Assembly (NCBI GenBank): GCA_946406115.1
Contig: OX291544.1
Coordinates: forward strand, 26,429,521 to 26,493,520
DNA: 64,000 nt
Origin: Apoda limacodes
Taxonomy: Eukaryota; Arthropoda; Insecta; Lepidoptera; Limacodidae
Direction of reading: 5' to 3'
In this document: piece by piece, positions 1 through 12,600 of the stretch
Layout: every line of letters starts with the position of its first letter
Position numbering within the stretch: position 1 is the stretch's first letter
Made by a program: the position numbers and the translations under genes
Notes under the pieces: generated by a model
What the model was told of the DNA's origin: nothing
What the model saw: the letters and a program-made list of their open reading frames with translations, nothing else
The model's database searches: none

Positions 1-615
1 AATAAAGTTACAGTTTAATATTTTATATCTTATTATTAATGTAAAGTACGCAAAAGGGACATAAAATTTTAACAAATTGTTAAAAATCTATTAACCAAGT
101 ATATAAAATATCAAATTTAGAATTAAATCTTGGAATAAGTAAGGCTATAAATATTTATTAGCCATTTTACTATTTTTTGGATATAATGTCTTTTATTTTA
201 ATTTTGTTTTGTATACCGCGTGTAACAAAAGGACTAAGCGGACATTTCCAGTAAGTGTTATAAGTATGTAGTCAATTAATATAGGATTAAATTCCAAACT
301 TAAAAAAAAATCTTTTTGAACCAAAAAAAAATTATAACGCTAAAATCAGCGGTTGGGTTGAACCCCAATATAGTAATAACCTTTGTCTTAAATTCTGTTT
401 TTACTATCTTTTCTTAATATTTACATTCTTTAAAGATATTCTGGTGATCTAATTAATGACCCTAATTTTGTCACAGCCTGTATATACGTTACATACTTTA
501 TATTGTAAATATAACAAATAAATGTGTAGTACATTATTAATATAACTTACCTAATCCAATCATAGTAAAAAAATAGTTCTTATTTAATAATATTTAGAAA
601 TATTTATTATTTCAG

Positions 616-3600
616 GTACTACACCACCAATAGTACTCTTGCGAAGAAAAAATAAGAAATCTAAGACAATGCAGTCACCTAAAGATTCTGAAAATTTAGA
701 CCCTAAATTGTCTGAAAGTTTAGATCCTAATCTGTCTGAAAGTTTAGATCCTAAACTGTCTGAAAATTCAGATCCTAAGCTGCCGGAAAATGTAGACCCT
801 CAATTGTCCAAAAATTTAAAGGACAATTTGTCTGGAAATTTGGAACCTAAATTGTCTGAAAAGATAGTCATTCAAGAACCCTGCGATGCCCTAAGTAACT
901 TCGCAGTTTACTGTATATTGTACAGACATAATATAAAATATTCATATTAAACCTATAATTTATGTACTTTCAACTGTTGCAGGTCTCCAAAAATCAATTT
1001 CAAGAATAGGTTATATGGCTCATTCCGACATAAGTTTACGTAAAAAAAAATACACAGATGGATCATCAGTACAAACAGCCTCTAAAGGTAAAACAATATT
1101 TATACTACTAATTTTAGAGATAACCTAGTTATTTTCACAGAGTACGATCCTGAACCGCTTTATTGTTACAAGTCTTTTTTGAACAATACAAGAGAAGGGG
1201 TAGAGCAAAGCCTGTCGGTCCAGCTAGTCAAATGGTTAATGATGAACTGCATTAAAAAGCGTCAACTTGATAACCTTATTGCAAACGGTTACTATTTTTA
1301 GGAATCCATAGGTAAATGTGAAAAACGTAACTTTTCTAGTTTTGGTATGTCCATCCATCCAATAAATATTTAAGGGAATTTAATAGTTTTATATTTATTG
1401 TTACATAAAGTGTCCATACTTTTATCTCGCACCTATGTACAGCCTAAATGTATTTTTTTTTTTTTATTTAGGAAAACAAACAGCATTTACAATATATGTT
1501 AACAAATAATTTAGTACATGATATAAAATAAGTACAAAGCCAGCATCGTTTACCTCAAATCAATATACAAATGTTAATTTAAGATTACAATCAAAAGAAT
1601 GGAAGCGGAACAGTAGCAATAACTAAATACATGTAATTAATTACGTGTTTTTACTTGATTATATATTCTTACTAATTGTAATATATTTTAATACTAACAT
1701 TGAAATCTGAATAAAAAAAAAAAAAAAAAAAAACACTAGTTCTATCCATAATAACAAGTTACAAGTTAAAAGTTAATAATAATAATAACAGTAATTAATT
1801 AGATCATTTATGTTATTCATCAACATTCATATTTGAAGTTCTTAACTGATTTTTTGTCCAAAATTTTGTAAATTAAAGCTTCCAAAGTCGTTAATTTAAT
1901 AATGCCGTTCTTCCATTGAATTTCTCATATGGATTACACACGGACAAATATAGAGACGAAACTAGTTTCGTATGAAAAAATTATAATATTGTTTCTTTTT
2001 TCAGAGTTCTTAGCGGAAAATGATCCCGGTACATTAAGTTTCAAAAGCTACGAATCCTGTACTCCGAACGAACGAAGTTTTCATAATGCCACAGTAATGG
2101 AATCATTTAAAGCAGTGAACAGAATCTTAGGGAATTCATCCAGCAATATACACTGTGGCAGTAATAGTAAATATAAATATATCATCATATTAACTCTGTT
2201 ATGAAGAATATACACACACTCTCGCCAAGTGTCCGCAAGTGACACTACAACTTGGACACTTCATACAAAATTCGCGTTATTGCGAAAGAATGTGTGTATA
2301 CGCACAAATTTTTGCGTGTTGTATACAAGCGGTAACGGATGGTAATAGTGGGGCGGTAATATCGACACTAGGGAGCGGCAGGCAGTGTCCACTGCATCAA
2401 ATAATACAAGTCTTCAGAAGAATCCATAATATTACCAAATCGTGCTGCGGGGTTGTTAAGCAACGTTAATTAAGTCCAATTTCTGGAGTAATTACATCCT
2501 TTGCGACATGCTATGTTTATTGAAGCGAGTTACAGTTTAAAGACGTAATAACCCAGCGGATCTGAGCCACTTGCAACTAACTATATCCCGCGGTTCTGAC
2601 CATGGGGCTTGTACCGAAAAAACTGGAGGAAGTACTCGGCTCAGGCATTCTCAGGTGCAAAATTTACGGACCTAGTATTTTCTGTCACTCAAAAGAACGC
2701 CGTTCTTTATTGCATTTGTCATCATCATTCGTACTGATACGTGGCTTTTTAAATATAATATTGTTCGATGCCACTTACGTTTGCTAATTATGCGTGGTAT
2801 GCCAGCTACTTACAAAGGTACCCACATGAATGTCGATTTGGATCTTGACCCCTACGAGTTTTCTGTAGAAACCTTGAATATAACGATTTTTTTTTTAATT
2901 TCAGTGGCCGCAAGTAGAACATCATTATTTAGTAGAAATTTACTAGGCACAGAATCTTCCACGTCCAATAATCGAGGACTAAAGTCTAAGAATAGTAAAG
3001 ATAGTAATTGTGCTATGAATCAACAAAAAGGTATGTTACATTTGGTTTTGTTGGTACAGTGGACCCAACTTTTGGTACTTCGGTAATTTTGAAGGTTGAG
3101 GCCTTTTTTTTGCTGACATATATATGTAACGTATTAACCGATACCCTGTCAATCATAAGCCACAGTTAAAATATTTTATTACAGGGATTGTTAATATTCA
3201 TCAAAAAATAAATGTGCTAGAAAAAAATAAAAAATAAAGCGTATTTTTTAATACTTTGCAAATGCAATAATAGAAGTAAAATTTACAAGTGTATTTTAAG
3301 TGTGAATTTAATTATGTGTGTCGTATTATATATTATGTGATGATTTAATCTTTTAACAGTGATTTAGTATCTGCATAGTTTAATTGTTTTAGGTTGTTTG
3401 TGACAATTTTATTACACGTATATTTAGATTGGTTATACAGGTGCGGAGTTTTCGAAATAGGAAGAACATTGTATATCAGTGAAACTTGTGACAAGTTCAC
3501 TTTCCATCGTGTTACTTAATTTTTTATAAAATTTTATCAGCCAGCTTATTACCAACATTAGCAAAATATAAATATATGTAATTCAGTTATTCAATAACCT

Positions 3601-6600
3601 TTTACTTATTATATCTTATATATATATTATAGTCATTCGTCTTATTAAGAAAGCAACGATTTTTAATAGTGTTCCATTGTTTTTTGGCATTTTTTTGTTC
3701 CACTCCAGTTCATTTTTATGATATGTAAGTCTTTAAATTTTTGTAAATTTTGTTTTATGTGCTGGTGGGGTATTTGAGATAACTTATTTTCAAAATTGTA
3801 TCGTTTGCATCTTTTTAAATTTTTTTGTAGAGCCTGTCCCTATTGCGACTACATCTGATTAGGCCGAAAGTTACCCACGGATTTAAGATTCTTTTTGTCG
3901 AATGTTGGCTGATTGTTTTAGTGTTCTATCATTTTTTTCTTTAATAACTGATATTAACCGATTAATTGAGTCATTTATATATAAACCTGAAAGTAATTTT
4001 GTCCAGTCAATTTGGAAAATATCTTTTATTACTGCACTATAGTTAATTGTTTTAGTAAATTTAATGTTATTTTTGGGATTATTACTAATGGACAAACTAA
4101 CACAAGAATAATCAGTAACAGTTGAAGAACAAATGACTGTAGATATTTCGGATTTCAGCTTTACAAAGCTGTGATCCAAGCAGTTATTACCATGTGTTGG
4201 TAGTTTATGCGACGGTAACATGCCATAAAATGGGATCAAGTTGAGATACTCTGGAGATCTAAAGTCATTATTTCCTGGTTTTATGTCCATATTCATGTCT
4301 CCCGTAAGTATAATTTGCTTGAAATATTTTGGTTCTTTAAGAACATTATCTAGTGAGTCCAAAAAAGTATAGACATTCGCAAAAGATGGTGGACTATAAA
4401 TACAGACTTTAGCTGTTTCATTGTGTAATGTCAAAACAAGACAGTTTACCTCTTCCGTATTTTGTGGTTCGTAGACTTTGTGAATTAATGATTTTTTCAC
4501 AAAGGCTGCAACTCCATCATTTTTATTTCTGGAGTGTTTACTGGCATGTGTGTGATAGTTGCCAAGTATTGGCAAATTATTAATTTTTGATAGCCAGCAT
4601 TCAGTTCTGTTCAGGAATATTGTAAAGTCATCTAAATTATGGTTTAAACTACGAATATTTTGTACAACTATATTAAGATTATTTGCTCAATTTTTTATAA
4701 CATTTTTGCATCTCTCTGGTGTATCTTTTAACTCAGCTCCTCCAATATTAACCGAATGGTCTATATCGAAAGACAAATAAGTAACAGCAATAGCTTTTTT
4801 TTAAGTTTTATTTAAAAAAATATTAAATGAGCGAAGTTTGAAGCATCAGTTGGTGTAAAGATCAGAGCGATGACTTTTGTCTCAATATGATATGTTGTCA
4901 AGGGTGTGAGGATCAATGATACTGAGTATTTGTTTAAGAACATTGTGTACTGGAGTACTTATGTTTATAGTCGTTATGTTGCGTAAGTGAATGTTGTAGA
5001 ATAAATGTGTCATTAAGTTTTTTTTTAAAATCCCAACTATTTTTGAGCATAAGAGTTGAATACGACTATAGAACATTAATAAGAGAAAAACACAATATAT
5101 GTCAACAGTTTTAAGATAATCTAGTAGATTTTAAGAAATAATTAAGGATTCATTACACATTATAGTTCCACTGTATAGTCATTGATTGTTAGTGTTCTCT
5201 GATCGAAGTTCTTCTATTTGTTCTAAACGTTTGATATGGATTGCAGGAGTGCTTTCCATTTTTCTTATAAACACTTTACAATTCATGGTCCAGCAGAATT
5301 TAAAGCCTGAACTCCTCGCCAGTTCTCGTGCATGGTAGTCTAGTTTTTTTCGTTTTGGGAGTCAGTACTTCATTTATGTACAAGGCCGAGAATTCCAGTT
5401 CCTAATTTTACTTCTTTATTAGTGTAATTAAATATCTTTAATGCTTGAAGTACCAAATTTCTATCATGGGGTTATTGATATTCTACAATTATAGGTTTTG
5501 TTTTATTATTCTTATTTCTGTATGCCAGCCGCAGATTACTAGACTTTATCTTGACTCTCGCTCTGAAAGCCATGTGTACTTTATTAATTATATCGCCTAT
5601 ATTTTCAGTATCTTGAAACGGGATCTTTGTGATCTCTAACATTGTTGACCTTTGGTTTCTTTGCTAGTACCTTTTCATGTTCTAGGGTTATATGTTTGAC
5701 TGTTGCTTTTATCTTCTGATACATGCTGGGCGTTTGCTCTAAACAAATATTTCTAAGTTGGCATTTAATTTTAGTAACTGGTTATTTTGTGTTTTTATTT
5801 ATTCAATTCTATCTGTAAACTTTTTGAATTTATTTCCTTAATCTTTACTTAATTAATCAATAAAAACCAAAAACTCTGATCGCAATAGTGATAGTTCTTC
5901 GGTGTCAAATGTTTGTTTGCGCTTGCGAGTTGTGGTAAATCTTTCACATCAGGATAGGAAAAAAAATTTTTGTCATTAAGTGGAGAGCGCAAAATGCTGA
6001 TGTTTTATCGATGATTTTCGCGTATACTGCAAAATAAGTTCCAACTGCTAACGAGCCGGTTCACGTTAATTACCGCACCTTTTTAGTTAGCCTACTAAGA
6101 AGACAACCTATAAGTGTTAGTGTCAAAGTCGTTTTTACTATGTGCCAAAAAAAATGTGTTGCAAAAAGTGACACATGTCCATGTTATAAGGCAAGCAAAC
6201 GACGAATGAAATGAAATCTAATTCATTCAAGCATAGTTTGAATACACTTAATATTTCAGGTAACCCAATAAAAACCAGTGATACGGTCGTGCAGACCGTC
6301 AGGAATTTTTCAAATGCAGGTAATTTCCAGTTTAAACAGTAATATCAAACTTATGATTTTCCCTTTTGTATACAAGATTTCTCCCGGTTTATTTGATTGT
6401 GCGTGTAAATAAATGAATGCTTTATTTCTCAAAAATGGTATAACAAATCACTCTTAATGGATTCCGGAAGTGTCTGACATGATGGTCAAAAAGCAATTTT
6501 ATTTTATTTCTTCGTCGCCATTAGTTTAAGTGGAGGTCTAATGAAACTTTTTTTTTTATTTCAAATTAGAACATACGTCATAAATTGTCAAAAATTTCAT

Positions 6601-9600
6601 AAAAAAACTCGGTATTTGTTATTAATGAACAAATGCCTGTCTAAGTGAAACAAAAACAAAAGAAATATTTGGGACTTTGGGATGATTCTTGTAAATAACA
6701 ATTGATCGCAATATTTTTCAGAAACACAATCGTTACCGATTCAATTAAGGACTGCAAGCGCTTTGACGTTACCCTGTTTGATTTCATCGCTCTCAGCGAA
6801 ACACAGTAAAATTGATAAATCGAAAGGTAAGATATAGGTATATGAATATATAGATATATAAGTATATAGATATATAGGTGTAAGAAGCCTTGAAAAGTAA
6901 CATATACTTTTCATTACATTTAATACCTTAGATATATACAATGCAATAGATTTTAATTTAACAACACCTAATATTAGAATAGACAGTATAACGTTTTAAT
7001 AAATGATAATATAAACAGGTACTAAATTTTCTTGCATAATCAAAAAAAGGGTTTCCACTCAATTAGCATAAGTAAGAACCTTACTATTTTGTGGCATAAA
7101 CTGATATTCATAATATAAGTGAAAGTCGCATCGCGGTGCCTCCGGTCACTGTAGGAACTATTACTATTCATACAAATTCTTATGTAGCGTTTACACTCTA
7201 CAGAGTCGCTTTTCCAATGTTCTGCCAAGCGAAGATAAACGCTGCTATACGCTATACGTGTACGAGCAACCGCACAATCATATTTATGCTGACGCACATG
7301 TCATCGATACATATAAATCACACACAAACACCAATATGCAAAGCGGTCGTTGACTTATTATTTACGGCACCATCTTTACTTTATCATTATTACACAATGT
7401 AGAACACCTTACATTTTTGGTCCTTCGAGCCGAATCAACTGCTTGGAAGGCAACTATGCTGACCAATATACATAATATTAGTTACTAGTTGATCCATTGA
7501 AACTCTTGCGCTTGGCGTTGCTTATGGACGCTTGACGAGAGTGTAAACACTGCAATAGCTACGCATTTATTACGTATATGGCTACTTATTTATATTATTT
7601 ATATATATTCACTTTTTTAATTACTGTTTCCTGTTAAAATTATCTTTTTTATAATTTCATACAAATATATTTTTTTAAGACATACAACGGCAATCAGCTG
7701 GATCGATGACGTCACGATACGTAATTTTATCTCCGTCTAACTGTTGTCACGCTCAACATAATTTGGATGAATCAAGAGGTATGGAATCATCATCAAAAGG
7801 CTACGAATATTTTTTGATAATGTCAAATTTGGTAGGACCAGAGTAGTGCGTTACTATTAAATGTGTCTGCTGCCTTGGTAAAAATATAACGCAAATTTAG
7901 TCACAATTAATTAAATGTGAAAAATTAACAACAAGGCAAGAGCAGTTAGAAGGATTGGTTTGGAACGCCTGAGTTCCAGTTAATTATTCAAATGCCAAGT
8001 TAAATAATTGACGCTTAAATTGATGTATTTGTCAGGTTGCGCCGACTCGCGACTGGATGCGCGATTTTTCTTTCATGTATTCAGGATATTTGTAGATATT
8101 TTATTTTTACCCGACTGCGCCAGTAGGAGGGTTATGTATTTCGAGTGTATGTATGTGTGTATTTATATTTGTTTGGCACGCTTTGTAGCCTAAACGGCTT
8201 GATAAATTTTAGCTTGAGAAATATCGTTAGATTCCTCTCAATTGTGAGTACACTGGGTACATAAAATTCTTAAAATATCAAAATGGCGAATTTAAGCGCT
8301 TTAATGTGGTTTAAAAAAAATCTAGTTGGGTATCAAAATAATGGACTTTAAAAGGCGAGTACGAAAATATATAACACATTATAAAATAGTCAAGCAAGTC
8401 AAAATAGTCGTCAATTTTCTTCACTCACGTAAATAAATTGGAAAAATAAATAACACTAAAAAGCTGTGAATGAAAATAAATAATTGAATAAAAAAAAATC
8501 GACTGCAAAAACACTAAGAACTAAACAGAAATGAAAACATACCAAATATTTAACTATACGCAGGCGGGACTCATTTCAATACAAGTTCAAATAGTGTACA
8601 GACAGCTCACACTATAATTTTTTTGTACCCTTTTCTCTTTTATCTTTAAAATGGGCCTCGCTTTCAAGCTGGCTGCGTACTTACGCATACATTTATTACC
8701 TACATATTTAGTTATTGTTAAAATATTAGCTCCACTAAAATGACGTAGGTCTGGGGGTTCTGGGGTCTCACTCTATAAGTAAAAATACTTAATTACATTG
8801 CAGATTGTCTCTTCATCTACGACAAGCCACGTTGTGTGATCCACAGATTACAAAAGGACATAGCGATACAGATGAATCCTTCGAGAAAAAATGTTGGTTA
8901 GTATATTTATTTAAATTTTAAGCTGTGTATGTGAAATAATAAAAAAATTAGGCAGATTTATAGTATAAAATAATAATTTAGGTATAAAAATTGGATTTTT
9001 TTTTAGAATTAGAAGCAAATGAACTTGACCATATAATAGACACGAGCAGAAACCCTGACGTTAAAGTGACAGCACCTGTGACTACCCCCAACGTGCACCA
9101 ACGGAGCAATGATTTAATTGAAGAAGTTTTAACACCAAACTGTAAGTACCTATACAATACATACCATGGATCCTTGTGTCTCTTGAGTTATACTACTTTA
9201 ACTCTCCCGCACACACTACAGTCTCCGCTCGCTTTTCGCGTAACTTGTAGTTCTTCAGTTCACACACACTTCAGTCACAAAGACCCGTTGCGAGTATACT
9301 GAAACTGAAATCATAAGAAGACTACGATGCTCTGATTGGTCCTTTAATATACGATAGTTCTTACAAAACGAAAAGCGAACGATGATTAAACATTCTTTAT
9401 ACACCCTACGTAGCACTTTGTATGGTAGCTTAGTAGCACTCTGTATCGTAGCTTCGTAGCACTCTGTATCGTAGCTTCGTAGCACTCTGTATCGTAGCTT
9501 CGTAGCACTCTGTATCGTAGCTTCGTAGCACTCTGTATCGTAGCTTCGTAGCACTGTGGTAGCACTTGGACTGCGTAGTCAAGTCTTAGTGTCGTAGCAC

Positions 9601-12600
9601 ATAGGCACCGACAACTATTACTACTATGCACTATGGGTACATTTTACTATTATATTATGTTTAAATTCGTTGCATTGTGCATTTTGTTTCGAATTTGAAA
9701 ACACTTCAGCGGCGATGGATTTGATTTTGCTGTGTACGTAAATACGGTAAAATGACAATAGTACATTATGATAAAAGTGAGCTAGGCTGGTCACTATCGA
9801 CGGGGTTGTGGGTTGCGGCCCAAAGCGAAGGCGAGGGCGTAAGCTATTCGAGTGTCTATTGAGCAAAGGTCACGAGTGTCATACGACTGTTGTCAACACA
9901 CATGGACAAGTTTTATTATTCACGAACAGTAACTATTTACTTATATCAGTGTTAAAATGTTGTAAAAAGTGATATTTAATGGAATATAATAGTTTTGATA
10001 TGTTAACCAACAAGTGGATTTATTTTTCCAAAAATAAGAACTAAGTTCATAGGCATGATTTATTTCTGCCAGAAATTTAAGAGTGTAAAGTAAAAGAGAC
10101 ACAAGTGCGTAATGGACGGACTATTAAGAAGACGGTGCCGTAAAGACTGCTTTATGAGCAAGTTTGTTGAAAATATCTTTATTTAAATAGGCCCTTCGAG
10201 AACTCTTTTAAATCGCCAAATGTTATTCTTATTATAGCCATACTACTACCTCACCTGTGTTCTATCTTTAGAAATAATTTTATGTTTCTTTTCGTTAATT
10301 TAAATTAAACAATATTATATTTTGTCGAAATATAAAACCTATTCAATATAGAGCATCTTCAGGCTCAGGGTTTATCACTTAAATAATCTGAAATAGCAGT
10401 ACCCTTTTTATAAAACTAAAGTGTTAAACTATAACAAGCACAGCCAAGAAATTAAAAAGAAAATTTTCTATTTTTTTTTCTGTTTACCTTTTTAATTAAT
10501 TTTCAGAAACTGACCAAATCTAGGTATTTTATTTTTGCTAAGCGGATATTCCCCGCGCTCAATACGAAGGTAGTTTTATGATATTAACCGTAGTGGTTTA
10601 TCGATTTTAATAAAATTTATTAGACATGATCTAGAAATAAATATTTAGGTCTCCAGTGTACTAGTTTTTTAATTAATAACTTTGTAAGTTTTACTGGATT
10701 CTTGTTTTTCATAGAAATGCTTTCAAATAATATTTCTAGGTAAGAAAAACATTCAGCTTTAGGTCGTGCCCACAAAATATCGTGAAATTAGTAACACGTT
10801 ACCTACATGTCGCCAGCAGAAATATGTCTTTAGGGTTTGCAAGAATTATTAATAATCGTATTTATAAATCTGCGTCTAATCTTTTGGAGTGGAGTCTTAG
10901 AGAATTCTTTTCTAAACTTTAAGTAGGTATTAACATAAAAACTTAGGAACACAAAAAGTATATAATGACATTATTTTATTACATTTAGTGTATCAAACAG
11001 TGAACCTGTATGAAACTACACAGCACATCACTAGAGAAGAATCAAGACAAAAGCCCGTCGTTGTCAACACTGCAACTAACAAAGGTAACAAACATAATTT
11101 TATAATAAAACCATAATAAAATCGATAAAAATAAAAAAGCAACAGTGTAAAAAAGACAACTAAGTATACATGAAAATAGGTTATACCGTTATATGAAATC
11201 GCCGCGCCATATACCAGTCCCACAATTTTTCATGTACAATATGCACTTAATGTAATGAGATCAGCCAAGATTTGTATTGCTATATCATACAGATTTATGT
11301 CTTTTTTTTTTGGATTATGACATTGAACTTGCTTTGACTAAAGAATATATATCTAACGACCGTGAATCAACATTTTTGTGTACGTTTACGTTTTGAGATA
11401 CCGTCATAGCACGTGGAAACATAAAAGGGTCACCTTGTCCTTCAGGTTGGTAATCGTAGTTATTATCTTCTTTTTTAAGACAATAGTGGCGTTTTGTTCA
11501 CGGACTTAATGTACATTATGTGCTTAATGTCAATAATCTAACTATAGAAATTAGTCAAGATTTTCAAAGCTGTGTCATATAGTTTTATGGCTTTTGAATT
11601 CGGCTGGATTATGACATTGAACGCATTGAAGATGCGAACAAAACGCACCTAAAGTCAATTTGTGTGTTTCAAGCAACCTTTTGGTTTAAAGGTTTTTTTA
11701 TTACGTATGGGACGACCTACATTGCATCAGAAGCAGTATTGCGTTCGGCCATGGATAACCACTTGTCACGCTGGAGTAAAGTGATTGGTAAAATAAGGCG
11801 TTCCCCGATTACCATCAGGCGGACCGTGTGCTTGTTTGCCACCTGAGTGGTATAAATAAAAAAATCATGTGAAATTCTGAGGAATAGTACCGTGAAGTGT
11901 CTGGCAGTCCACTGCACTACCACTACGACATGTCGATCCACAAAATCATAATTTAAAATGCATTTTAATATAATTTTTATGTAACAGATTACAGAAAAAT
12001 ACAACCGTTACTTGACTTTATTTCTGTTAGTTAAATGCTTGATATCTTTCGTAATTTTTTTTATTTTTTTCTAGCTAACATCACATCTGGTCAATATATG
12101 CAGGAGTCATATAGTCATTCAGGTAATTATAGAATACTTTTCGTTAATAGGAAAAAAATATACATAGATGTTTGTATAACGGCATTACAGTCGCCTCATA
12201 CAGACTCGGGCCGAGCGCAAGTTTTAGTATTTTCAGCGTTCAGTGGTAATGATGGACCACAGATAACAGAAAAGTTTTTAATACATTACGATTAAATCAA
12301 GAGCACGCGTCGCATTTCGTTCTACAATGGTAGATCCCTACTATTGTACCAATCTGCAGCTCGCTAAGTCCTAATATGACGTGGCCTCATAAGAATGAAA
12401 ACTGACTGAAAATCTTTTAAAAAATCGTTTTGTGTAGATAATCTTTAAATAATACGGACAAGGTAATAGCAGTTAGGAAAATCAGAAGGATAAGTATATA
12501 GAATAATATTTGTTTTATCTTTTAGCTAAATCTACTCCAGAAGAATCAATGCAGGAGATCTATAAACCCTCAGGTGATCTTGTATACAGAATATAATAAA

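Noticed and set aside
230..250. A 12-bp phase-1 micro-exon before GTAAGT at about 250
   Set aside because: It fits the phase pattern, but 12 bp with no pyrimidine tract next to the AG is too weak to claim.
9255..9631. Minus-strand open frames of 81-99 codons
   Set aside because: They are created by the 23-bp tandem array, whose unit has no stops in these frames.
10505..10525. A 17-bp exon between TTTTCAG and GTATTT
   Set aside because: The length is not a multiple of three, and the phase-1 frame hits a stop.
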